14,256 bases of DNA from DAOTUL01 sp034437435 (GTDB lineage: Bacteria; Chloroflexota; Anaerolineae; Aggregatilineales; Phototrophicaceae). Under the pieces are notes generated by a model. The model made no database searches and was not told the origin of the DNA. It saw nothing but the letters and a program-made list of their open reading frames with translations. The stretch covers positions 1 through 14,256 of the forward strand of contig CAYQJO010000100.1 in NCBI GenBank assembly GCA_964417785.1. Reading direction: 5' to 3'. The first letter of the stretch is position 1; every line of letters starts with the position of its first letter. Shown here piece by piece: positions 6,834 through 14,234 of this stretch. The position numbers were made by a program, and so were the translations under genes.

Positions 6834-7775
6834 ATGCCCGAAACCATCATCCAAACCGACCGGCTAACGCGAACATTCAATGGTGTGCAGGCACTCAACG
6901 CGCTATCCATGGACGTTCCAGCCCATTCCATTGTCGGTTTCCTGGGACCCAATGGAGCTGGGAAGAGTACCACCATCAAATTGCTGCTGGGGTTAATCCA
7001 TCCGACCTCTGGCGGTGGCACCGTATTCGGCAAAGACATCGTGCATGAGAGCCGGGAAATCCGGCAGCATGTCGGCTATCTGGCGCAGCAGCCGCGCTTT
7101 GACGAGACAATGACCGCCCGCCAGACATTGCGTTTCGTAGCGAAGTTCTTCTACAGTGGACCGGCCAATGCCATCGAACAGCGCATCGAGGAGTCGCTGG
7201 CACTTGTCGGCTTATCAGACAAAGCTGACCGACCTGTGCAGGGCTTTTCCGGCGGTGAAATGCAGCGGCTTGGCATCGCCCAGGCTCAGATCAATGAGCC
7301 GGACCTCCTCATTCTGGACGAACCCGCCGCCGCCCTGGACCCGATGGGCCGCCGTGACGTACTCAACATCATGGAGCAGTTACGAGAGAAGGCGACGATC
7401 TTCTACTCAACCCATATCCTTGACGATGTAGAGCGCGTGAGCGACCGGGTCGTCATCCTGAACAAGGGACAACTTGTCGCGCAAGGGCCAATTGAAGCAC
7501 TGCTGCAAGCAGAGGAAGGCGCGGTGTATCACGTCGCGCTCAAAGGTGATGTTGAATTGGCTAAGGCGCGGATCGAACGTCAGCCGTGGGTGAGTAACCT
7601 GCATATCAACCGTATGAACGGCACGACACACTGGCGTGTTGGTATCAGCGACACCGATGCGGCGAACGCGCACTTGCTGCGGCAGATACTGGAGAACGAC
7701 GGCGTGCAGGTGCTGGAATATGGCCCAGAAGCCTACGAACTCGAAGACGTATTCATGCAAATTGTAAAGCAGTAA
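6834..7775 (+). CDS. ABC-2 type exporter, ATP-binding subunit
   Basis: This 313-residue cytoplasmic ATPase drives the permease encoded next to it. The nucleotide-binding domain (about 5-225) has Walker A GPNGAGKST (38-46), the Q-loop at LAQQPRF (Gln85/86), the signature FSGGEMQRLG (138-147), Walker B LLILDEP (158-164) and the switch His194 in STHILDDVERVSD. Residues about 230-313 form the extra C-terminal beta-alpha-beta domain (DUF4162-like) common in drug, bacteriocin and uncharacterised ABC-2 exporters. A strong ribosome binding site, AGGAGA (6822-6827), lies 6 bp before the ATG. The stop is 11 bp before the permease start, so the two are one operon. The transported substrate cannot be deduced. 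All catalytic motifs are intact. Confidence 0.93.
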   Translation: MPETIIQTDRLTRTFNGVQALNALSMDVPAHSIVGFLGPNGAGKSTTIKLLLGLIHPTSGGGTVFGKDIVHESREIRQHVGYLAQQPRFDETMTARQTLRFVAKFFYSGPANAIEQRIEESLALVGLSDKADRPVQGFSGGEMQRLGIAQAQINEPDLLILDEPAAALDPMGRRDVLNIMEQLREKATIFYSTHILDDVERVSDRVVILNKGQLVAQGPIEALLQAEEGAVYHVALKGDVELAKARIERQPWVSNLHINRMNGTTHWRVGISDTDAANAHLLRQILENDGVQVLEYGPEAYELEDVFMQIVKQ

Positions 7776-7786
7776 GGAGAATCATC

Positions 7787-8635
7787 ATGACTGCAACACA
7801 GGCACTTCAACCCAAACGCCCGACCGGACGCCTGACCGGGTTCGGCAATCTCGTTTTACGCGAGAGTCGCAAATGGTGGGGCACCCGCCGCTGGTGGATG
7901 CAGGCGCTCATCTGGCTGGCAATTCTCAACGGTTTCGTCGTCTTTGGGCTGCACATCATGCCAGGGATCGTTGACGAAGCGGCGGTAGAAATGGAAGCAA
8001 ACGGCAACAGCACCGCTAACCTTATGGCCGGAGAAGAGTTCCAACAGGATGTACCCAACGCAATGTTCGGGCTGGCGACATTCTTACTGCCAGTCGGTGT
8101 GATCATCCTGGTGCAGAGCCAGGTCTACGCGGAAAAACGCTCCGGCGTGGCCGCGTGGATCATGTCCAAGCCGGTAGCGCGTCCGGCGTATCTGCTGGCG
8201 AAACTGCTGGCTGATGCCGCCGGTATCCTGCTGGTGATGGTCGTTATCCAGATGATTCCCGCCTATCTGTTGATGACATCCGTCATCGAGGTGAACACCA
8301 CCGATTTTCTGGCGGCGGTCGGGATGCTGGTTCTGCTGCTGCTGTTCTACCAGTCGTTCACACTGATGATGAGCGTGATCGGCAGTTCAACCGAGGTCGT
8401 GATGGGCGCGTCACTCGGTCTGCTGCTGGGCGGATTGGTGCTTAAAGACCCACTGACACGGATGCTGGATGACCTGATCTTTCTCACGCCCTGGACGCTG
8501 CCGGATGCCATCAGCCTGACGCTGTCTGGTCAACCGTTACCGGACGTGATGCAAGTGACACTGTTCGCCGTTCCGTTGCTGACACTGATCTGCCTGGGTG
8601 TGATGTTCTGGCAGTTCCGGCGACAGGAGCTATAG
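7787..8635 (+). CDS. ABC-2 type exporter, permease subunit
   Basis: The 282-residue protein has a basic cytoplasmic N-terminus and six likely membrane helices (about 36-57, 93-111, 142-165, 173-196, 203-220 and 255-276). The stretch SGVAAWIMSKPVARPAYLLAKLL (119-141) sits after the second helix and is the usual coupling-loop feature of ABC-2 permeases, where the family shows E..G....LLSKPV.R..YLL.K. A loop of about 35 residues with acidic patches lies outside between helices 1 and 2. The ribosome binding site is GGAGA, 7 bp before the ATG. It presumably dimerises and works with the preceding ATPase. The M28 peptidase starts about 40 bp downstream with no terminator between. Substrate unknown. 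Confidence 0.9.
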   Translation: MTATQALQPKRPTGRLTGFGNLVLRESRKWWGTRRWWMQALIWLAILNGFVVFGLHIMPGIVDEAAVEMEANGNSTANLMAGEEFQQDVPNAMFGLATFLLPVGVIILVQSQVYAEKRSGVAAWIMSKPVARPAYLLAKLLADAAGILLVMVVIQMIPAYLLMTSVIEVNTTDFLAAVGMLVLLLLFYQSFTLMMSVIGSSTEVVMGASLGLLLGGLVLKDPLTRMLDDLIFLTPWTLPDAISLTLSGQPLPDVMQVTLFAVPLLTLICLGVMFWQFRRQEL

Positions 8636-8675
8636 CCGTTTCCTATATTTCACGCATAGACAAGGACAATTGACG

Positions 8676-9899
8676 ATGGCTACACCTGACTTAAAACAAA
8701 CGGCTCAAGCCTATCTACACATACTCTGCCATGACATCAGTAACCGGCGGGTGGGCAGCGTGGGTAACCGCGCTGCGACCAACTTCTTCGCGGAAACAGC
8801 CCGTTCATCCGGTTTCACCGTTGAGATAACCGGGTTCGATTGCATGGACTGGCAGACGGATGGCGTTCAACTTACAGTCGGTGATGTCCAGTTCGAGGCG
8901 TTCGCTAGCCCCTACGCGCCTGGCTGTTCGGTCAACGCGCCGCTGGTGGTGGTGGATACGGTCGCGGCGCTGGAAAACGCCAAACTGGTTGATCGCATCG
9001 CGCTGCTGCACGGGGAGATCGCCGCGCACCAGCTCATGCCGAAGAACTTCCCGTTCTACAATCCTGACGAACACCGACACATCATCGGCCTGCTGGAACA
9101 AAAGCAGCCGCTGGCGATCATCGCAGCCACCGGACGTGATGTCGAAATGGTCGGCTCGGTGTATCCCTTCCCACTGTTCGAGGACGGCGATTTCGATATT
9201 CCGTCGGTCTACATGAAAGATGTGGACGGCGAACGTCTTCTCGATCATGCAGGCGATATAGTCAGACTGCACAGTAGGGCGCAGCGTATCCCGGCCAGAG
9301 GCACGAACGTCGTCACGTACAAGGGACATAGGCGTGATAAACGGGTGGTGATTTTTGCGCATATCGACGCTAAGAAAGGCACACCAGGCGCACTGGACAA
9401 TGCCGGGGGTGTGGTCGTGCTGCTGCTGCTGGCTGAACTGCTGGCTGACTATATCGGCGATCTTAGCGTCGAACTGGTGGCGATGAACGGCGAAGACTAC
9501 TATTCCACGCCCGGACACCGGCAGTATCTGATGCAGAACAAGGGCCACTTTGACACCATCCAACTCGGTGTCAACATCGACGGCATCGGCTATCACAAAG
9601 GCGCTGTTGCTTATTCGCTGTATGACTGCCCGGCGAACCTTTCACCTGTGATCGAGGAAGTGATGACTGTGGCTGATGAGATCGTCGCGGGCGATCCCTG
9701 GTATCAGGGCGATCATGGCATCTTCTTGATGCAGGGTGTTTCGGCACTGGCCTTTACGTCACAGCATCTTGACGAAATCATGACGGACATTATTCACACC
9801 GAAAAAGACACCCCGGAAATCGTCGATGCCGGGAAACTGGTATCGCTGGCGCAAGCCCTGAACACACTCATCCGACGGCTGGATGAGTCATTCACCTAA
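8676..9899 (+). CDS. M28-family zinc metallopeptidase (aminopeptidase-like)
   Basis: This is a 407-residue protein, likely cytoplasmic since no signal peptide is seen. It should hydrolyse N-terminal peptide bonds with two zinc ions. Expected ligands are present in order: FAHID (His229, Asp231), GALDNAGG (Asp241), NGEDYY (Glu273 as general base, Asp274), VNIDGIG (Asp302) and IIHTEKDTPE (His374). The usual Glu-Glu pair is Glu-Asp here, an atypical but conservative change. Residues about 80-210 form an inserted domain between the N-terminal region and the catalytic core, like the PA-type insert of related aminopeptidases. I chose ATG 8676 over TTG 8670 because AGGA (8663-8666) is 9 bp away from the former but only 3 bp from the latter. 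The gene belongs to the ABC operon and ends 4 bp inside the convergent regulator gene. The substrate may be the exported or imported peptide, but that is speculation. Confidence 0.87.
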   Translation: MATPDLKQTAQAYLHILCHDISNRRVGSVGNRAATNFFAETARSSGFTVEITGFDCMDWQTDGVQLTVGDVQFEAFASPYAPGCSVNAPLVVVDTVAALENAKLVDRIALLHGEIAAHQLMPKNFPFYNPDEHRHIIGLLEQKQPLAIIAATGRDVEMVGSVYPFPLFEDGDFDIPSVYMKDVDGERLLDHAGDIVRLHSRAQRIPARGTNVVTYKGHRRDKRVVIFAHIDAKKGTPGALDNAGGVVVLLLLAELLADYIGDLSVELVAMNGEDYYSTPGHRQYLMQNKGHFDTIQLGVNIDGIGYHKGAVAYSLYDCPANLSPVIEEVMTVADEIVAGDPWYQGDHGIFLMQGVSALAFTSQHLDEIMTDIIHTEKDTPEIVDAGKLVSLAQALNTLIRRLDESFT

Positions 9900-10537
9900 T
9901 CCTGCTCGACCAGCCCATGCTTTAATGCCAGCGATGCCGCCTCGGTGCGACTGCTGGCGTTGAGCTTTGACAAAATCGTGCTGACGTGGAACTTCGCCGT
10001 TGATAAGCTGATCTCTAATGCCTGGGCGATTTGCGCGTTGGTCATACCCTCGACCATTCGCGCCAGCACCTCCAATTCGCGGTCTGTCAGATCACCTCCC
10101 AGCCTGGGTGGGCGCACACGGACACGGATCAACGACTGCGCTGCTTCCGGTGCCAGCGTCGATTTACCGGCGTGGGCGTTACGAATCGCCTCTTGAAGCT
10201 GGTTTGCCGGGATGTTCTTCAGCAGATAGCCGATGACACCTGCCTCCAACGCCGCCTGGATGCGGTCGTCCTCGCTGAAGCTGGTCAGCGCGATAATTTG
10301 AGTGTGCGGGCAGCGTTCCCGGATGCGCCGGGTCGCGGTCACACCGTCCACCTTCGGCATTTCCAAATCCATCAGCACGACGTCCGGGCATTGTGCTGTA
10401 CAGAAGGTGACGGCATAATCCCCATCAGACACCTGACCGGCCAATGTCAGGTCCGGCGCGGTTTTCAACATCGCCGCCAGCCCTTCACGCACCATTTCAT
10501 GATCGTCCACAATCAAAACACGAATTGTCTCACTCAT
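9896..10537 (-). CDS. NarL/LuxR-type two-component response regulator
   Basis: This 213-residue DNA-binding regulator is activated by phosphorylation. The receiver domain (about 5-120) has the acidic pair Asp11-Asp12 (VLIVDDHE), phospho-acceptor Asp57 (VVLMDLEMP), Thr85 (ALTSFSED) and Lys107 (YLLKN). A LuxR-type helix-turn-helix (about 148-211) follows, with LTDRELEVLARMVEGMTNAQ and a recognition helix around STAKFHVSTILSKLNASSRTE. The start is the ATG inside the kinase gene. GGAGA lies about 5 bp upstream, and the frame extends further upstream only as an out-of-frame reading of the kinase C-terminus. The 8-bp overlap with the kinase stop indicates translational coupling and a cognate pair. 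Likely targets, by inference from the shared intergenic elements, are its own operon and the ABC-peptidase operon. Confidence 0.95.
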   Translation of the reverse strand: MSETIRVLIVDDHEMVREGLAAMLKTAPDLTLAGQVSDGDYAVTFCTAQCPDVVLMDLEMPKVDGVTATRRIRERCPHTQIIALTSFSEDDRIQAALEAGVIGYLLKNIPANQLQEAIRNAHAGKSTLAPEAAQSLIRVRVRPPRLGGDLTDRELEVLARMVEGMTNAQIAQALEISLSTAKFHVSTILSKLNASSRTEAASLALKHGLVEQD

Positions 10538-12671
10538 CGTTTCTCCATAGTAATTTGATCTCGGTGCCTTCACCGGGATTCGTGTCAATGACAAATGTTG
10601 CCCTGATTGACGCGGCCCGTTCCGCCATAATCTGCACGCCGAAATGGCCGGCCTTGACTTCATCCGGGTAGAATCCACAGCCATCGTCCAGAATTTGCAA
10701 AACCGACTGCCGGCCATCGCAGCGCAGGCTGACAAAGGCATGTTCAGCCCTGGCGTGTTTAATGATGTTGTTGAATGCTTCCTGCACAACACGATACATT
10801 ACAATTTTGACATCGTCCGGTAGATCGCAGTGACCATCTACTTTCAGATCAAATGTGACCGTACTGCGTCCCTGGGCCGCGTCGATCAACTGTTGTAGCA
10901 AGGTCTGAATGTCCGCCTGCACCAGCCGCGCCGGACGCAGTTCGATCAACAGTGAGCGCATCTCGGCCAGCGCGCCGCGTGTGAGTTGGCCCAGCCGGTA
11001 GAGCTGCTGCTGGGCGTCCATCTGATCGACCTCCCACAAATCAGGCAATGTGTCGGCGATCATGCTGGCGGAGAACAGAGTCTGCGTCACCGCGTCATGC
11101 AGATCACGCGCCAGCCGGTTGCGCTCCTCGATAGTGGCTGTCTCGCGCTCGCGCTCGCGCAACCGGGCATTTTCTATGACCAGGGCCGCCTGACCGGCAA
11201 ACGCCACTGCCAGCGCGATGAGGTCGTCGGTAAAGTGCTGGCTTTCTGCATAGTAGAGCGTGACCGATCCATATGTTTCGCTGTGCGTTCGGACGGGAAC
11301 TGCCAGCACCGCATTATAATCCGCTTTCAGTTGTTCCAGGGCTGCAACCCACCCCGGCGGCATATCCGGTTGCGTCAGATACGTTTCAAGCAGCTCGGTT
11401 GATGCGCGAAGGTCTGGCACGGATACCGGTTCGCCCAGAGCCACCGCCCGCCCGGTGATCGCACCACCGACCGGGATTGCTAACGCTGTATATGTTGACG
11501 CCAGCCCGTGTGATGCGCCCGCCCTGAGCATCTTCTTTTTGTCGTCCAGCAGATACAGAGCGCCCCCGCCCGTCTCCAATAGCTTTACCGCCTGTTGCAC
11601 GATGAAGTCGAGAATGTCTTGCAGTGAGCGATCGGAATTCAGAACAGCAAGTCCATCGCGCAGCCCTTCGGCGATGTGGCGACGATAATCAAGCTGAAGC
11701 GTTCGTTCCGTCACCCGCTGTTCCAGAGTGGCATTGGCTACCCGCAGTTCGCGCTCGGCATCGCGGCGATCAAGCACATTGGCGACGATCCCGGCAGCGA
11801 TCCGTAATAAATCGACCACTTCTCCCGGCCAGTGTCGCTGCTGCCGCACAGTGTCAAACCCCATAAAGCCAACTACCTGCCCCCGGCGTTCCATCGGCAC
11901 GGCAAGCACGGATACTGTCCCCTGTTCGGCGAACTCCTCTCTTTCCGCTTGCGCTTCAGGCGGGAGATCGGCAACGCGGGGTGTGTTGAGGATCATGCCT
12001 CGCAGCAATTGTTCGTTCGACCATGCCATTGCCTCAAACGGTATATCCTGCATCCGTTCGGTCTGCGGTGCAATGCCTTCAGCACACCATTCATAGGGAT
12101 TGTGCATGCGTCCGTCTTGATACACAAAGATATAGCTGCGATCCGCCTCGACAAAAGTACCGAGATCACCCAAAGCCTTATGGATGCCGGAGTCTACCAT
12201 TTCTGTCGGCAGATTGATGAAATAGCTGGACATGTGCGTGAGGAGGTTTTCCAGGGCGCGGCGATAGGCAAGTGTCTCTTCCGCCTCGCAGCGGCGTGTG
12301 ATATCGCGCCAGTTGACGTGAACGATATGGCGGCCTCCGAATTCGACGGCGGTCAGCAGAACCTCAACTGGGAGTAGCGAGGCATCCGCGCACTGGTGCA
12401 TCCATTCAAAACATATAGTGCCTTCAGACTGAACCCATTTGAGGAGCGTCCCTGCGCTGTCCTCCGAACGACTGCCATCCGGTTGGTATTCAGGCCAGAA
12501 TTTACTGGCATGATGCCCGATAATGTCGGATTTGCTGCCACATTTGAGCAATGTCACCGTCGCCTGGTTGCAATCAATCGCCACACCATCTTCAGTCATC
12601 AGCAGCAGGGCATCGCTTGATTTTTCAAATATCAACGGTAGGATTTGCTCGCGCGTCATTGCGGACCCCAT
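10530..12671 (-). CDS. Soluble PAS-GAF-GAF sensor histidine kinase (HisKA_3 type)
   Basis: The 713-residue kinase has no membrane helix or signal peptide, so it senses a cytoplasmic or diffusible cue. Domain order is PAS (about 12-125), GAF (about 140-302), coiled-coil linker (300-330), a second GAF (about 335-502), the HisKA_3 dimerisation region with phospho-acceptor His525 in NRLARDLHDAVTQTLF, and an HATPase domain (about 620-711). The last has an N box QEAFNNIIKHA, a G1 box DDGCGF (662-667), GHFGVQIMAERA, and GEGTEI (700-705). This build is that of NarX/LiaS/DegS-like kinases that pair with NarL regulators, as here. The GAF ligand is unknown. The start overlaps the preceding small gene by 47 bp. 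ATG 12659, with GGGG 6 bp before it, is an alternative start, only four codons shorter. Confidence 0.93.
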   Translation of the reverse strand: MGSAMTREQILPLIFEKSSDALLLMTEDGVAIDCNQATVTLLKCGSKSDIIGHHASKFWPEYQPDGSRSEDSAGTLLKWVQSEGTICFEWMHQCADASLLPVEVLLTAVEFGGRHIVHVNWRDITRRCEAEETLAYRRALENLLTHMSSYFINLPTEMVDSGIHKALGDLGTFVEADRSYIFVYQDGRMHNPYEWCAEGIAPQTERMQDIPFEAMAWSNEQLLRGMILNTPRVADLPPEAQAEREEFAEQGTVSVLAVPMERRGQVVGFMGFDTVRQQRHWPGEVVDLLRIAAGIVANVLDRRDAERELRVANATLEQRVTERTLQLDYRRHIAEGLRDGLAVLNSDRSLQDILDFIVQQAVKLLETGGGALYLLDDKKKMLRAGASHGLASTYTALAIPVGGAITGRAVALGEPVSVPDLRASTELLETYLTQPDMPPGWVAALEQLKADYNAVLAVPVRTHSETYGSVTLYYAESQHFTDDLIALAVAFAGQAALVIENARLRERERETATIEERNRLARDLHDAVTQTLFSASMIADTLPDLWEVDQMDAQQQLYRLGQLTRGALAEMRSLLIELRPARLVQADIQTLLQQLIDAAQGRSTVTFDLKVDGHCDLPDDVKIVMYRVVQEAFNNIIKHARAEHAFVSLRCDGRQSVLQILDDGCGFYPDEVKAGHFGVQIMAERAASIRATFVIDTNPGEGTEIKLLWRNDE

Positions 12672-12846
12672 CTATTGTCACCACCAGGTTGCCGTAATCA
12701 TTGATGAAGTACAGGCGATCACCTGCACTGACGCGACCATAGGGCAGTTTGCGTCCGGCTGCACCACGAACGATCATCGTCTTTGACCCATCCAGCAGGC
12801 GACGCAGTTCATCTGCCTGTGCATCGACATACACGACATGATCCAT
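12625..12846 (-). CDS. Short ASCH/PUA-like protein, probably C-terminally truncated
   Basis: This 73-residue protein begins MDHVVYVDAQADELRRLLDG and then KTMIVRGAAGRKLPYGRVSAGDRLYFIND. That pattern (a Leu-rich helix, Gly-x-Lys-Thr, then GDRLYFI) matches the first half of ASCH/PUA-like proteins, which bind nucleotides or RNA. Family members as I recall them run to about 120-145 residues. This one stops at TVDI soon after the second strand, and its last 15 codons overlap the kinase 5' end in another frame. A strong ribosome binding site (AAGGAGA, about 7 bp before the ATG) says it is translated. It is either a truncated gene kept for translational coupling to the kinase, or a minimal domain. 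The family call is by pattern and moderately sure. Confidence 0.7.
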   Translation of the reverse strand: MDHVVYVDAQADELRRLLDGSKTMIVRGAAGRKLPYGRVSAGDRLYFINDYGNLVVTIDGVRNDARANPTVDI

Positions 12847-12861
12847 CTGATTTCTCCTTCG

Positions 12862-13386
12862 TTATATTACGATAGCGCCTACGATCAAGCTAAAGGCAAC
12901 ACTGCCGACCAACCCCTTGAGGAACCCTGCGAAGTAGAAGCCATAATCACCGTATTCAGCCATGCCTTCTGTACCGGGCAGCATCAGTACCTTCGGTTGC
13001 CATGTTGCAAAGATCAGCCAGTCCAGCAGCAACAAATCAACCAGGTTGAACACGTTGAGAACGATCAACGTACTGGTGAATGATTCCAAAAAGGTGAGTG
13101 CATCTGCGTGTTTTGCCTCTAATCGAACCAGAGAAACAAACGCACCGCCGATGAGAAGGCCAATGAATACCAGCCCGACGACAATCCGCTGCTTATTCGC
13201 GGTCGTGCTCATCGGCCCGAAGGCGACTTTGACCTGTGGGGGATAGGTGCGCCAGCCGATTTCTGGATTAAATACCAGACTGCCCATTAGCACAAGACTC
13301 AGCAGCAGAGAGACTATGCCTCCGTAAAGCAAACTGTGTTCGAGCAGCAGCGAGAAGGGCATGATTATCATCACTCCGGTGTTCAT
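12862..13386 (-). CDS. Uncharacterised four-helix membrane protein
   Basis: The 174-residue product has four likely membrane helices (about 11-38, 66-87, 101-127 and 148-174). The most characteristic stretch is NVFNLVDLLLLDWLIFATWQ followed by PKVLMLPGTEG and EYGDYGFYFAGFLKG. Similar stretches occur, as I recall, in membrane proteins of unknown function from Firmicutes, Actinobacteria and Chloroflexota, but I cannot assign an activity. It is the first gene of the operon that continues into the ASCH-like protein (15 bp away), the kinase and the regulator. It may therefore be a membrane partner or target of the signalling pair. The start is uncertain. ATG 13386 has no Shine-Dalgarno, while a GGAG just downstream could serve the ATG at 13362 (residue 9), which would still keep all four helices. 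Confidence 0.75.
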   Translation of the reverse strand: MNTGVMIIMPFSLLLEHSLLYGGIVSLLLSLVLMGSLVFNPEIGWRTYPPQVKVAFGPMSTTANKQRIVVGLVFIGLLIGGAFVSLVRLEAKHADALTFLESFTSTLIVLNVFNLVDLLLLDWLIFATWQPKVLMLPGTEGMAEYGDYGFYFAGFLKGLVGSVAFSLIVGAIVI

Positions 13387-13439
13387 TTTGCATCTAAGGA
13401 CAGTATGTACGTTACTCGTGTGAGGTGCATCCGTATTCT

Positions 13440-13487
13440 GATCAGTCGGCTACTGGTCGTTCGGCTAGTTATTGCCTGACTGAAAGC
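13440..13487. promoter_or_regulatory. Copy B of the shared intergenic element (operator-like inverted repeat)
   Basis: This 48-bp copy begins 53 bp upstream of the four-helix protein gene that opens the kinase/regulator operon. Its inverted repeats are TCAGTC (13442-13447) with GACTGA (13478-13483), and CTGG (13453-13456) with CTAG (13465-13468). Compared with copy A, one outer-stem pair has changed on both sides (C-G to T-A), keeping the stem. The inner stem has one change that leaves a G-U-type pair. It lies in the same strand orientation as copy A, so it points away from its own operon, which a near-symmetric site would tolerate. Confidence 0.6.
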
Positions 13488-13677
13488 CGTATGTATCCGT
13501 TCAGAGGGTATGTGCCGTCAAGTTTAGCTTAAGGGTTGCGGTTCAATTGCTCGCGTAATTGAGCCTGGACCAACACCTGCTGAACGTATACCTCAAAGTT
13601 TAAGCTGGTAATGCGACGAATCTTAACTATGACTTAATAGTATTCACGCATTGCCACTACGTTTCCTAAAACTCGTC
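13488..13677. other. AT-rich intergenic stretch with small inverted repeats
   Basis: No gene is seen between the kinase operon and the Nudix gene (13387-13699, 313 bp). Besides the shared element it holds CAATT-N8-AATTG (13544-13561) and ACTAT-N6-ATAGT (13626-13641). An AGCTTAA near 13526 is mirrored by TTAAGCT near 13600. The second of these repeats is just upstream of the Nudix promoter and could be an operator. Confidence 0.35.
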
Positions 13678-13686
13678 TGCTATGAT
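13678..13686 (+). promoter_or_regulatory. Extended -10 promoter of the Nudix gene
   Basis: TGCTATGAT fits the extended -10 consensus (TG-n-TATAAT) with one mismatch. No good -35 hexamer is found at the usual spacing, as is common for extended -10 promoters. Transcription would begin near 13693, leaving almost no leader before ATG 13700 and about 25 nt before ATG 13718. Confidence 0.45.
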
Positions 13687-13699
13687 TCGACCGCTTTAA

Positions 13700-14191
13700 A
13701 TGAATGGGGCGCATACTATGGCGTGTTTAGAAAATGAAGTTAACATCATACAGCGCGTTCGGGCGATCCTGCTGTCCGACAATGAGACACTGATGTTTAT
13801 CAAGCGTGTGAAGCCCGACCCGCAGATCGCCCCATATTGGGTAGCACCGGGTGGCGGTGTCGAACCGTTTGACGATGGCTTGTTGGGTACGCTGAAACGC
13901 GAATTGATGGAAGAACTCGGCGCTCGGATCGACGTTCTTAGCCATGCCTTCGTTCTGGAACATGAAAAAGCCGGCAAAGCCCTGGAAGAACACTTCTATG
14001 TGTGCCGTCTGATCGACTACGATCTGCGCCTGCGGCATGGCCCTGAATTTGCAGACCCCACACGCGGATTGTACCTTCCAGACGAAGTATTGCTCTCTTT
14101 TGAAGCGCTGTCCGCTATCAATATCAAAACTCCCGAACTCCGGGACTGGCTCCTGTGCAATTTCCGCTGGCTCCGCCGCGCAGCAGCCTGA
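13700..14191 (+). CDS. Nudix hydrolase
   Basis: This 163-residue enzyme should hydrolyse a nucleoside diphosphate linked to another group. The Nudix motif lies at about 51-74: GGGVEPFDDG, then LLGTLKRELMEELG, with the metal-binding RE-x2-EE-x-G core intact. The spacing between the glycines and RE is one residue longer than the classic box, and its first acidic residue is Asp instead of Glu, as in some subfamilies. Strands before (VRAILLSDNETLMFIKR) and after the box fit the fold. The substrate cannot be deduced. The start may be ATG 13700 or ATG 13718 (residue 7), the latter having GGGGCG about 7 bp upstream and a normal leader length. The gene is divergent from the kinase operon and followed by a palindrome that may end it. 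Confidence 0.88.
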   Translation: MNGAHTMACLENEVNIIQRVRAILLSDNETLMFIKRVKPDPQIAPYWVAPGGGVEPFDDGLLGTLKRELMEELGARIDVLSHAFVLEHEKAGKALEEHFYVCRLIDYDLRLRHGPEFADPTRGLYLPDEVLLSFEALSAINIKTPELRDWLLCNFRWLRRAAA

Positions 14192-14234
14192 TCTGGATGC
14201 GCTATTGCGCGTTGCAGCCTATGCTGGAATCAAA

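Noticed and set aside
8670..8675. TTG start for the M28 gene
   Set aside because: AGGA is only 3 bp away, whereas the ATG at 8676 has a proper 9-bp spacing.
8805..9596. 263-residue frame opposite the M28 gene
   Set aside because: It is a shadow frame. The plus strand encodes the complete, motif-bearing peptidase, and the antisense translation has low-complexity Gln/Arg/His content with no family features.
10538..10792. N-terminal extension of the response regulator frame
   Set aside because: It is an out-of-frame reading of the kinase C-terminus, and the receiver domain starts exactly at the ATG 10537 with its own ribosome binding site.
10530..12671. Transmembrane sensor kinase
   Set aside because: No hydrophobic segment long enough for a membrane helix is visible. 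PAS and GAF domains fill the N-terminal part.
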